From Occallatibacter savannae (GTDB lineage Bacteria; Acidobacteriota; Terriglobia; Terriglobales; Acidobacteriaceae), in assembly GCF_003131205.1 (NCBI RefSeq), contig NZ_QFFY01000005.1, positions 372,001 to 436,000 of the forward strand: 64,000 nt of DNA, in the 5' to 3' direction. The notes beneath the pieces were generated by a model. The model searched no databases and was not told the DNA's origin. It saw nothing but the letters and a program-made list of their open reading frames with translations. Numbering within the stretch: the stretch's first letter is position 1; every line of letters starts with the position of its first letter. This document shows positions 17,907 to 26,024 of this stretch, piece after piece. Made by a program: the position numbers and the translations under genes.

Positions 17907-18383
17907 TTAATCCTTCCCCTTCTCGAACCAGTTCTTTTCACGCACAAAAAGAATCAGTTCGCCGGGAAGCGCTGTGGTCTTGTACTTCTCATTTAAATGA
18001 GCATGACCGCACCCGTTCGCCATGACCATACCCTCAGACATGATCTGCGGCACTAGGTACCACACATCGCCGAAAGTCGGCTTCTGCGCATCGCAGTTGA
18101 CATAGACGTCCATCGAGTTGTCGTAGGCCAGGTGTATGGAGACTTCGTGAACGTCCGCGGGGATGGTCAACTCCGCAGAGCCGTCGTCGTTCGGCTTCAC
18201 CCAGTCCGTGTGGATCTCTTTCAGATGATCGGCTCGAACCTGATATCCCGTCGGCATCACCGGATGGCCGCTCTTGCCATCGAAGACCTTCAGCGTGATC
18301 GTCTTTGTGTCCTGGGCAAGCACAGCGCTACAAAGCGCAAATAGACACACAAACAGCAGAGAGCCAGACGTCCTTCGAGCCAT
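17907..18383 (-). CDS. Secreted transthyretin-like/carboxypeptidase-regulatory-like protein
   Basis: A 158-residue protein with a signal peptide (MARRTSGSLLFVCLFALCSAVLAQ) and one β-sandwich domain (ITLKVFDGKSGHPVMPTGYQVRADHL). It is similar in pattern to carboxypeptidase-regulatory or transthyretin-like domains. The ATG at 18383 follows GAGAGGG. It lies 14 bases after the pseudopilin stop and 11 bases before the urocanase-like gene, so all are probably co-transcribed. Function is unknown. Confidence 0.6.
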   Translation of the reverse strand: MARRTSGSLLFVCLFALCSAVLAQDTKTITLKVFDGKSGHPVMPTGYQVRADHLKEIHTDWVKPNDDGSAELTIPADVHEVSIHLAYDNSMDVYVNCDAQKPTFGDVWYLVPQIMSEGMVMANGCGHAHLNEKYKTTALPGELILFVREKNWFEKGKD

Positions 18384-18397
18384 TTTCCCTCTCGCAA

Positions 18398-18799
18398 CTA
18401 CCAAGTGGAGTAAGGCTGTCCGTCGGATCCTGTCTCCTGAGAACCGGAGTGCACGTCGTCGATTCCGGGATCGGTCTGGTCGAGCGAATGCAACGAGTCG
18501 CTCGTGTCCGTGGTCCAGGTGTCGCGCGCCTTGGTCATTGGATCTTCTGGGATGACCTTCAAGTATCCCTCCTGCACCAGGTCCTCGAGCGATTGGGGAG
18601 CTTTGTTCTTATCCATGGTGTAGGAGTCAATTGCCGATCGCATCACGCGCAGGTCTTCCTTAAGCACCGCCTCCTGCGCGTTCTTGATCGCAGCTTTGAA
18701 ACTCGGAATGGCGAGCGTCGTCAGGATGCCGATGATCATCATGACGATCATCAACTCCATCAGCGTGAAGCCGGCCTCGTTCTTCCTCTTGCTGCGCAT
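18398..18799 (-). CDS. Type II secretion / type IV pilus-like major pseudopilin (GspG-like)
   Basis: A 133-residue protein with a prepilin leader cut between Gly and Phe in NEAGFTLMELMIVMMIIGIL, with Glu at +5. After the helix comes the GspG-like pattern RVMRSAIDSYTMDKNKAPQSLEDLVQEGYLKVIPEDPMT. The C-terminus is rich in Ser, Asp and Gly (calcium-loop-like DQTDPGIDDVHSGS) and ends PYSTW. It needs a prepilin peptidase encoded elsewhere. It sits downstream of the second pseudopilin gene with a 100-base gap. Confidence 0.88.
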   Translation of the reverse strand: MRSKRKNEAGFTLMELMIVMMIIGILTTLAIPSFKAAIKNAQEAVLKEDLRVMRSAIDSYTMDKNKAPQSLEDLVQEGYLKVIPEDPMTKARDTWTTDTSDSLHSLDQTDPGIDDVHSGSQETGSDGQPYSTW

Positions 18800-18899
18800 A
18801 GCTGACTCTATTCTCCTACATCCATTGGTGTTTGCACCGTTCTGGCAAGCCCCGAGCCGTTACCTCGGGTGAGCCATTTGGGCCGAATTGCGGGTTCCG

Positions 18900-19370
18900 C
18901 TACCAATCTGAGTACTTTGTTCCGTCCAGGGCTGTCCCCGTCGACTTCGAATAAACGTCAAAAACGCTCTGACCTCCATACGAGTCCGACTTGGGATCGT
19001 CCTGCATTGAATGCAGCCCCCACTCCGCCTTGCCGGTCATGGGATCGACCGGGATACGGCGGAGGAACTTCACCTTTTTCCCCTGTATGTCTACACCGTT
19101 TACCAGCGTGTCCAGATCAGGCGGATAATTTTGGCTGTCCACCTTGGTCTGGATCGCTCCTTTATCGGCTGCGTCCTTGTAGTGGTCGATCGCGTCCCGC
19201 ATCTCCCACAAGTCGCGGCGGAGTTCCCGCTCTTTGTCCCGTTTGACCTTAAACCGCGCAATGGGGATAGCTGCCGATGCCAGAATCGACAGAATCGCCA
19301 CCGTGACGATTAATTCGACCAGCGTCAGGCCCCGCTCCGAAGGTTTTCGGATTGGCCGTAGCGGTTTCAT
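18900..19370 (-). CDS. Second GspG-like pseudopilin
   Basis: A 156-residue protein. The leader site is SERGLTLVELIVTVAILSIL, with Leu in place of Phe at +1, followed by the GspG pattern DLWEMRDAIDHYKDAADKG and RRIPVDPMTGKAEWGL. The C-terminus TKYSDW parallels the neighbour's PYSTW, so the two are paralogues. The ATG at 19370 is preferred to the TTG at 19373. It begins 13 bases after the secretin stop. Confidence 0.87.
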   Translation of the reverse strand: MKPLRPIRKPSERGLTLVELIVTVAILSILASAAIPIARFKVKRDKERELRRDLWEMRDAIDHYKDAADKGAIQTKVDSQNYPPDLDTLVNGVDIQGKKVKFLRRIPVDPMTGKAEWGLHSMQDDPKSDSYGGQSVFDVYSKSTGTALDGTKYSDW

Positions 19371-19383
19371 CAATTCGCTGCTC

Positions 19384-21792
19384 CTACTGCACGTTCAGCG
19401 TGGCTTGGGAGGTCTGCGCCTGCAGGGGTTTGCCCGCGCTGTTCATCGCCCCGCCACGTGTGATGCTGAGGTTCGTAGACCCTGAAGCCTTCGCCTGAAA
19501 TGTAAGGACGCAGACGACCCCCGCACCGCTCACGCCCGGTGCTCCCGGGGCCCGCGCAACATTCACGGTCAAGTCTCCAGGACCGTCGTCCCGGTGGGCC
19601 ATCTGGACCACCTGGCCATCCCGGTTCAGCAGATCGCCGTCACCCACGTTCACAAGCGACAACTTGGACGGATCGTACTGAACCTGTAGAGGAACCGCCG
19701 AAACGTCCGTACCGCCGGTCAGCACCACCGGAACCTGGAATGTAGTCCCGTTAGCCACCGTTCCTGGCGAGTTGAGCATCAGGTTCACGTTCCCTGGGGG
19801 CCCCGCCTGCGCAGGAGGCTGGGCAGCAGCGGGTGAACTGGCCGCCGGAGGCGCCAGAGCTGCATCCTGTGTGCTCTTCATCTGATTCAGAGCGGTGTTC
19901 GCCGCACCCTCGGCACTGGCTCCCTGGACCGTGCCATAGTTAGGCCGCGCTGCCGCGGGAGCAGCCTGGCTTACCGGTGGCTGCACTGGAGCCGAAGCGT
20001 GCCGCAACTCGACGTTCAACCCCGATCCGGTGTCGATGGAACGGAGATTCAGAGGCGTCAGATCCTGCGAACGTACCACGTGGGGAACCACAAGGAAGAC
20101 AATCTCGTCATCCTGGCGGATCTTGTCATGTGATCCGAAGAGATAACGCAGAATCGGTATCTGGCTCAGCCCCGGGATCCCGCTCCAGTTGTCCTGAATC
20201 TGCTGCTCGTTGATGCCTCCGAGGATGTTGGCCTCGCCTTCGCGCAGCCGGATCGTCTGCTCTGCAACACGCTGGCTCAGAATCGGCTCTGTCACGCCGC
20301 TGATGGTCACTGAACCGCTCTGCGCCGTCACTTCAATCCTCATCTTCAGAGTAATGTCGCGATCGTAGTGAACCGTCGGTGTGATCTCGATGTTGACGCC
20401 CACGTCCTGATATTGGAATTGCGTATTCACCAGCGAACTGACGAGTGCCGTCGCCGCGCCGGTCTGGTACGAACCGGTCGCGATGGGGATGCGCGAACCG
20501 ATCTTCATGGTCGCCTTCTGCTGATCGGCCGCGCGAATCCGCGGGTTCTGCAGAATATGCGTGTTGTTATCCGTGAGCAGCGCGTTCGCGGTTGCCTGGC
20601 CCACCGTAACAGCGAAGTCATTGGAATTCAGATGCGCAAGGTTGTAGAGCGTCAGATTGTTCGTGCTTGTGGTCGGAGTACAGTTCGTGCTTCCTGTCGG
20701 GCAGGTTGTGCTGGTACTGGCCGAGGGCGACTGCAACTGCACACTCGCGCTCGATGGCCAGGAGATGCCGAGATTGCGCTCCCAGTTCTTGCTCACCTCG
20801 AGAACGCCGATATCGACCACAACCTCAGGCCGTGCCTTATCCAGATCGGTGACGAGTTTCTGTGCAAGCAACAGCTCATCTGGCGTCGCGCGCATCACGA
20901 TCGCGTTCTGGCTGGCGACACCATAGACCTTCGCGTTCGGCAGTACGTTGCGCAGCGCGGTCTGAACATCATTCAAATCGTTCTGCTGCCACGCGTTCGA
21001 GAGATAGAAGGTCTGCACCGCCTGCTCATCGAGTTCCGCGCGCTTCGAGCGCGTGTTCGCCGCAACGAAGATGGTGTTCTGTGTGATCGGCCTCCAAAAC
21101 GTGCCGGAGAGCGTTCCGACGATACGCAGCGCGTCCATCAGCGAGACATTATTGAGGTCGACCTGGATGCGCTTCGAAATGTAGTCGGGATCGAACAGCA
21201 CGTTGATGCCGGCAGCCTTACCGATGGCCTGATAGACCGTCTTCGAGTCCTCTGTCATGCGGAGCAGGAAAGGCTCATTATTCATCGGCCTTAGCTGTAC
21301 AGGCGAGCCAATCGCATCCATGTCGGCCTGCGTGGTCGCGCTCACGGGAGAGTTGGCCTGCACTGGCGCTTGTCCAGAGAGCTTCGTCCGAATCTTGGCG
21401 ATTTCCTGCTGCGCGGCCTCGTTGCTCGGATCGATCTCTGCAGCACGAAGCAGTTCCACCAGTGCCGCCTGTTGATCGCCGCTCGCTTCCAGGCTGCGGC
21501 CCTTCGTCACGTGCATCGCCGCGTCGGTAAACCGCACCCTCAGGTAGGCGGTGCGATACACCTCGTTCTTCGGCGCCATCGTGTAGGCCTTCTGGAAGTT
21601 CTGAAACGCGCCGTCGAAGTCTTCCCGAGCTTCGGCATCCTGACCGCGCTTGTAGAAGCTCTTCGCCGACTGCGCAAAGCTTTCCGCCGAACCTGCGCAT
21701 AGAAATGCAAGCACGCCCGCGAGCACAATCCAGAGACGGGCTTTCGAAACGACGGACACAGAGTGCGCAGGAAAAAGGATGCGGCTTTTCAT
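19384..21792 (-). CDS. Secretin (GspD/PilQ-like) with N-terminal TPR and C-terminal cohesin-like domain
   Basis: An 802-residue protein. It has a signal peptide (to about residue 38), a TPR-like region (FYKRGQDAEAREDFDGAFQNFQKAYTMAP), and STN/N0 and N1 domains (NVLFDPDYISKRIQVDLNNVSLMDALRIV). The secretin core has LLTDNNTHILQNPRIRAADQQKA, VGVNIEITPTVH and GLSQIPILRYLFGS. The last 125 residues after a Pro/Ala-rich linker form a cohesin-like β-domain (ANGTTFQVPVVLTGGTDVSAVPLQVQYDP). Secretins form the outer-membrane gate of type II secretion or type IV pili. No gspE, gspF or gspC lies next to it. The ATG at 21792 starts the signal peptide; the frame to 21906 is spurious. Confidence 0.9.
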   Translation of the reverse strand: MKSRILFPAHSVSVVSKARLWIVLAGVLAFLCAGSAESFAQSAKSFYKRGQDAEAREDFDGAFQNFQKAYTMAPKNEVYRTAYLRVRFTDAAMHVTKGRSLEASGDQQAALVELLRAAEIDPSNEAAQQEIAKIRTKLSGQAPVQANSPVSATTQADMDAIGSPVQLRPMNNEPFLLRMTEDSKTVYQAIGKAAGINVLFDPDYISKRIQVDLNNVSLMDALRIVGTLSGTFWRPITQNTIFVAANTRSKRAELDEQAVQTFYLSNAWQQNDLNDVQTALRNVLPNAKVYGVASQNAIVMRATPDELLLAQKLVTDLDKARPEVVVDIGVLEVSKNWERNLGISWPSSASVQLQSPSASTSTTCPTGSTNCTPTTSTNNLTLYNLAHLNSNDFAVTVGQATANALLTDNNTHILQNPRIRAADQQKATMKIGSRIPIATGSYQTGAATALVSSLVNTQFQYQDVGVNIEITPTVHYDRDITLKMRIEVTAQSGSVTISGVTEPILSQRVAEQTIRLREGEANILGGINEQQIQDNWSGIPGLSQIPILRYLFGSHDKIRQDDEIVFLVVPHVVRSQDLTPLNLRSIDTGSGLNVELRHASAPVQPPVSQAAPAAARPNYGTVQGASAEGAANTALNQMKSTQDAALAPPAASSPAAAQPPAQAGPPGNVNLMLNSPGTVANGTTFQVPVVLTGGTDVSAVPLQVQYDPSKLSLVNVGDGDLLNRDGQVVQMAHRDDGPGDLTVNVARAPGAPGVSGAGVVCVLTFQAKASGSTNLSITRGGAMNSAGKPLQAQTSQATLNVQ

Positions 21793-21992
21793 CGGACTCC
21801 CAGGCGTTAGAGAAGAATCGGGATCTGCTCCGGGACTGGTCGTGCGAGGAGAGATCCTTGAAACGCTCTGTCTACTACACTTCCCGAACTCGGTGGTTAC
21901 GGCCAAAACGAATGCCCCATTCTAGCAAAGCCTCACTGCAATGTGGCAGTTAGGTTGCGATGCTACGATGAAAGTTTAAGGGTATTCCCCCC

Positions 21993-22544
21993 ATGCCGCG
22001 CCAAACCAGCCACACTATCGTACCCCGGGACACTTCGGCCCCGCAGAAGGAGGCCAAGCCCCGGGACCCGGTAGCCTCCGGCGAGCGCGACGCCGCTCAC
22101 AACCGTGCCGCCGGCCACAACTACTTCCTCCTCGAGAAATTCGAGGCTGGCGTTGCCCTGCGCGGGACCGAGGTGAAGTCCATTCGCGAAGGAAAGGCGA
22201 ACCTGAAGGACTCCTACGGCCTTGTCAAAGATGGTGAAGCCTTCCTTCTGAACATGCACATCGGTCCTTACTCGCACGGGAATATAGCCAACCATGACGA
22301 AACCCGTACTCGGAAGCTCCTGCTTCATAAGGACGAGGTTCGGCGGCTTATGGCAAAGACGCAGATCAAGGGGCATACGCTCATCCCCACCCGCCTCTAC
22401 TTCAAAAACGGCAAAGTAAAGTGCGAACTCGCCGTCGCCAAGGGCAAACAGGACTGGGACAAGCGCGAAACCGAAAAGCGTCGCGAAGCCGATCGAGAAG
22501 CCCGCTCCGCCATCAACGCAAATAAACACCGCATGGGGCGTTAA
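21993..22544 (+). CDS. smpB: SsrA-binding protein SmpB
   Basis: A 183-residue protein. An N-terminal Pro/Lys-rich extension of about 35 residues is followed by the SmpB OB fold (NYFLLEKFEAGVALRGTEVKSIREGKANLKDSY) and the basic tail (KQDWDKRETEKRREADREARSA) that enters the decoding centre. It partners tmRNA in rescuing stalled ribosomes and tagging peptides for ClpXP. I see no ssrA gene in the window. It is divergent from the secretin operon. Confidence 0.95.
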   Translation: MPRQTSHTIVPRDTSAPQKEAKPRDPVASGERDAAHNRAAGHNYFLLEKFEAGVALRGTEVKSIREGKANLKDSYGLVKDGEAFLLNMHIGPYSHGNIANHDETRTRKLLLHKDEVRRLMAKTQIKGHTLIPTRLYFKNGKVKCELAVAKGKQDWDKRETEKRREADREARSAINANKHRMGR

Positions 22545-22611
22545 CCCCAAGCCGTGTCATCCTGAGGCGCACGCGAGATCACACCGGATCGCAATGAAAT
22601 AATGATCCAGT

Positions 22612-24138
22612 ATGCGCACTGAGATCTCCTTCTCTCCTTTAGCCCAGATTCAGACCGAACTCCTTGCGGTCTTCGCCACAGACACTCAGACCGCCAAGGG
22701 CCCTGACGCAAAACCGCAGCCCGTTCTGCTGACCAGCGACGAAAAAGTGCGGTCAGCCGCTGCCGCCGTGCTCTCGACCGGCGAGTACAAGGCAGGCGCA
22801 AACGAGACGATCCTGCTGCATTCTCCCACCGGCCTCAGCGCAAAACGCCTGCTCATCGTCGGCCTCGGCAAAAAAGCCAAAGCCACCGTACACGCCGTCC
22901 GCAACGCCGCCGGCACGGCCGTGCGCTACACCAAGCCGCGTGCCATTCGCGAGCTGACCATCGCTCTGCCCGAGAACGTCGCGGACTCCGGCGTGTCCCT
23001 TGCCGCCGAGACCAGCGCGCGCGCTGTCGCCGAGGGTTCGTTCCTCGGCAACTTCGATGCCGACACCTATCGCACCGAGCGCAAAGACATCAGCGTGCAG
23101 TCTCTGACGGTCGCAATTCCGGCGGGAGCCGATCAGAATGCTCTGAAAACCGCGTTCAACGAAGGCGTGATCGTCGGCGAAAGCCAGAACTTCACCCGAA
23201 CGCTCGTCAACGAACCCGGCAACAAATTGACCCCAACCGTCCTCGGCCAGCGCGCGGCAGAGATGGCCAAAGAAGTCGGCCTCAAGTCGGAGATTTACTC
23301 GACCGACAAGCTGCACGAGTTGAAGATGGGCGCGTTCTGGAGCGTCTCGCAGGGCTCCGCCGAGCCTCCGGCGCTGATCGTTCTGAAATACGAGCCCGAG
23401 GGCGTGAAGGACGGGCCCGTTCTTGGACTCGTAGGCAAGGGCATCACCTTCGACACCGGCGGCATCTCCATCAAGCCTGCCGACAACATGGAAAAGATGA
23501 AGTACGACATGGCGGGCGGCGCTGCCATGCTCGGCGCAATGCGCGCCATCGCTCTCCTCAAACCAAAGGTCCGCGTCATCGGCATTGTCTGCGCGGCGGA
23601 AAACATGCCGGACGGCAAAGCGCAGAAGCCAGGTGACGTTCAGACCGCAATGTCCGGAAAAACCATTGAGATCATCAACACCGATGCGGAAGGTCGCCTC
23701 GTCCTTGCCGACGGCATCACATATGCGAAGAGCCTCGGCGCAACCCACCTCATCGACGCCGCTACGCTCACCGGCGCCTGCGTTGTCGCCCTCGCCATGA
23801 TCAATGGCGGCGCGTTCTCGAACGATGACGCCACCTTTGACAAGTTCCAGACTGCGCTTTCGACGTCAGGAGAGAAGTTCTGGCGTATGCCGCTCGCCGA
23901 CGAGTACTACGACCTCATCCGCAGCGACATCGGCGACATCAAGAACACCGGCGGTCGCTGGGGCGGCGCAATCACCGCAGCCGAGTTCCTCCACGCATTC
24001 GCAGAAGACACGCCCTGGATCCACCTCGACATCGCCGGCCTCGCCTGGATCGAGGAGAACAAGCCTTTCATCGCCAAGGGACCGAGTGGCGTGGGCGTGC
24101 GCTCGATCCTCGAGTGGGTGCGGAGCTACGCGAGTTAG
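22612..24138 (+). CDS. pepA: Leucyl aminopeptidase, M17 family
   Basis: A 508-residue enzyme with all M17 ligands visible: Lys276 and Asp281 in VGKGITFDTGG, Lys288, Asp299 in KYDMAGG, and Asp358, Glu360 and Arg362 in NTDAEGRLVLAD. It removes N-terminal residues from peptides in the cytosol as a hexamer with two metal ions. The ATG at 22612 gives the normal length. A spacer full of inverted repeats follows. Confidence 0.95.
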   Translation: MRTEISFSPLAQIQTELLAVFATDTQTAKGPDAKPQPVLLTSDEKVRSAAAAVLSTGEYKAGANETILLHSPTGLSAKRLLIVGLGKKAKATVHAVRNAAGTAVRYTKPRAIRELTIALPENVADSGVSLAAETSARAVAEGSFLGNFDADTYRTERKDISVQSLTVAIPAGADQNALKTAFNEGVIVGESQNFTRTLVNEPGNKLTPTVLGQRAAEMAKEVGLKSEIYSTDKLHELKMGAFWSVSQGSAEPPALIVLKYEPEGVKDGPVLGLVGKGITFDTGGISIKPADNMEKMKYDMAGGAAMLGAMRAIALLKPKVRVIGIVCAAENMPDGKAQKPGDVQTAMSGKTIEIINTDAEGRLVLADGITYAKSLGATHLIDAATLTGACVVALAMINGGAFSNDDATFDKFQTALSTSGEKFWRMPLADEYYDLIRSDIGDIKNTGGRWGGAITAAEFLHAFAEDTPWIHLDIAGLAWIEENKPFIAKGPSGVGVRSILEWVRSYAS

Positions 24139-24276
24139 CTTTCAGCTCTCAGCGGTCAGCTTTCAGCAGCGGGTCGAGTTTCGAAAGCGGCGCTCTGGTC
24201 AGGAGGCGATCTCCTGACGGCTGAAAGCTGATAGCTGACGGCTGCGAAAGACAACTCCAGGAAGACCACCGGCTCC
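24139..24276. repeat. Nested inverted repeats between pepA and fhs
   Basis: The convergent spacer holds several copies of AGCTTTCAGC and similar words on the left and the reverse words (GCTGAAAGCT, GCTGATAGCTGA) on the right. A tight hairpin GTCAGGAG / CTCCTGAC with a 5-base loop lies in the middle (24198-24218). It could form one large cruciform and may act as the transcription terminator of both genes. Confidence 0.55.
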
Positions 24277-25908
24277 TCAAACTCCAATAATGTTTCCGTC
24301 AGCATCCACATCGATGGACATCGCCCGCGGGCTGCTCGGCAAGCCCGGCATCAGCATCATATTGCCCGCAATCGCCACCACGAACCCCGCGCCCGCCGAC
24401 AGCCTCACGTCGCTTACGTTCAGCGTCCAGCCTTTGGGCGCGCCCATGCGCTTCGGATCGTCAGTCAGTGAATACTGCGTCTTGGCGATGCACACGGGCA
24501 GCCGCTCAAATCCCCACTCCCTGTAGCGGTCGAGCTTCGCGCGCGCAGCTTCGCTGAAGATAACTCCGTCTGCGCCGTAGACCTGGATAGCCACCTTCAG
24601 GATCTTCGTATCGAGCGGATCCTCGAGCGGATACACGGGCTGTATCTCGGGCCGCGGATTGGTCTCGATCGCCGAAACCACCTTGTGCGCCAGATCGACT
24701 GCGCCCTCGCCACCCCTTGCGAACGCCTCGACGAGCGCGCATGGCACGCCCTGCAGCGAGCACTCCGTCGCGATCATCTCCAACTCTTCCGGCTTGTCCG
24801 CCGGGAACCGGTTGATTGCAACCACAATTGGCACACCGAAACCGCGCAACGTCCGGATGTGATGATCGAGGTTTACAAATCCAGCTTCGACTTTGCCCTC
24901 ACCCTGCGCACGCAGGCTTTGAACACTGACTACCAACACTGCGGCCGAAGGCTGTATTCCGGAGCAGCGCATCACGATGTCGAAGTACTTCTCCGCCCCG
25001 AGATCGGCAGCGAATCCGCACTCATTCACAACGTAGTCCGCCAACCGCACGCCCATCTTCTGCGCAACAATGCTCGACGTACCGTGCGCGATGTTTCCGA
25101 ACGGGCCCGTGTGCACCAGCGCCGGCGTGCCTTCCGTCGTCTGCACAAGATTGGGCTTGATGGCATCGTCCAGCAGCGCGAGCATGGCACCGGTCGCTCC
25201 AAGATCAGCGGCAGTCACCGGGCGACCCGAACGCGACGACCCTACAACGATGGCATCGAGCCGCTGCCGCAGATTGGCTCGGCTCGAAGCCAGCGCCATG
25301 ATGGCCATGATCTCCGAAGCAGCCGTGATCACAAATCCGGTCTGACGATTCGCCCCATCGTGCTTCCCGCCCACGTCCACCGTGATCCGCCGCAGCGCGC
25401 GATCGTTCATGTCCATGGTGCGCGGCCAGGTAATCTGCGCCGGGTCGAGATCGAGTGCATTGCCATGGAAGAGATGCGCGTCGATCATCGCGGCAAGCAG
25501 ATTGTGCGCCGCTGTGATCGCGTGAAAATCACCGTGAAAGTGCAGATTGATCTTCTGGCTTGGCTCAACCTGCGAGAGTCCTCCCCCGGCCGCCCCGCCC
25601 TTCATGCCGAACACCGGACCCAGCGATGGCTCGCGCGACGTGAGGATTGATTTCTTGCCGATGCGCTCCAGACCCTGCGCCAGTCCGATAGACACAACAG
25701 TCTTGCCTTCTCCCGAAGTGGTGGGCGTCGTCGCCGTAACCATGATCAGCTTGCCGCGCACGGGAAAGGCCGGGTTATCGAGCAACTCGAGCTTGAGCTT
25801 CGCGCCATGGGCGCCGATCGTCTCGTACTCCGAAGGCAGCAGCGAGAGCTTCTGAGCGATCTCTTCAATGGGGAGCAGAGTATGTGTATGCAAGGCGCTA
25901 TTTTCCAT
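24277..25908 (-). CDS. fhs: Formate-tetrahydrofolate ligase
   Basis: A 543-residue enzyme with the P-loop TPTTSGEGKT at 61-70, the family block EPSLGPVFGMKGGAAGGG, and DLGATGAMLALLDDAIKPNLVQT. It makes 10-formyl-THF from formate, THF and ATP, feeding purine synthesis and one-carbon metabolism. Length is near the family's 550-560. The ATG at 25908 is the only sensible start. No other folate genes lie beside it. Confidence 0.95.
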   Translation of the reverse strand: MENSALHTHTLLPIEEIAQKLSLLPSEYETIGAHGAKLKLELLDNPAFPVRGKLIMVTATTPTTSGEGKTVVSIGLAQGLERIGKKSILTSREPSLGPVFGMKGGAAGGGLSQVEPSQKINLHFHGDFHAITAAHNLLAAMIDAHLFHGNALDLDPAQITWPRTMDMNDRALRRITVDVGGKHDGANRQTGFVITAASEIMAIMALASSRANLRQRLDAIVVGSSRSGRPVTAADLGATGAMLALLDDAIKPNLVQTTEGTPALVHTGPFGNIAHGTSSIVAQKMGVRLADYVVNECGFAADLGAEKYFDIVMRCSGIQPSAAVLVVSVQSLRAQGEGKVEAGFVNLDHHIRTLRGFGVPIVVAINRFPADKPEELEMIATECSLQGVPCALVEAFARGGEGAVDLAHKVVSAIETNPRPEIQPVYPLEDPLDTKILKVAIQVYGADGVIFSEAARAKLDRYREWGFERLPVCIAKTQYSLTDDPKRMGAPKGWTLNVSDVRLSAGAGFVVAIAGNMMLMPGLPSSPRAMSIDVDADGNIIGV

Positions 25909-26024
25909 GGCAACCGGTCCTTCTATTCAAGCCGGTGAGCACTATACTCCTGATGCCCGAATCCCTGTTTGTGACGCACACTACATCCCTGATTGCTCAG
26001 AGAACTTCGACAACATCAACCGCC

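Noticed and set aside
20368..21294. 308-codon open frame on the plus strand
   Set aside because: Fully antisense to the secretin gene, Arg/Val-rich with no recognisable motif; a shadow of GC-rich codon use.
21793..22611. A tmRNA (ssrA) gene beside smpB
   Set aside because: No tRNA-like ends with TTCGAnT and CCA or tag reading frame could be found near smpB.
22753..23748. 331-codon open frame on the minus strand
   Set aside because: Antisense to pepA, which has all catalytic residues.
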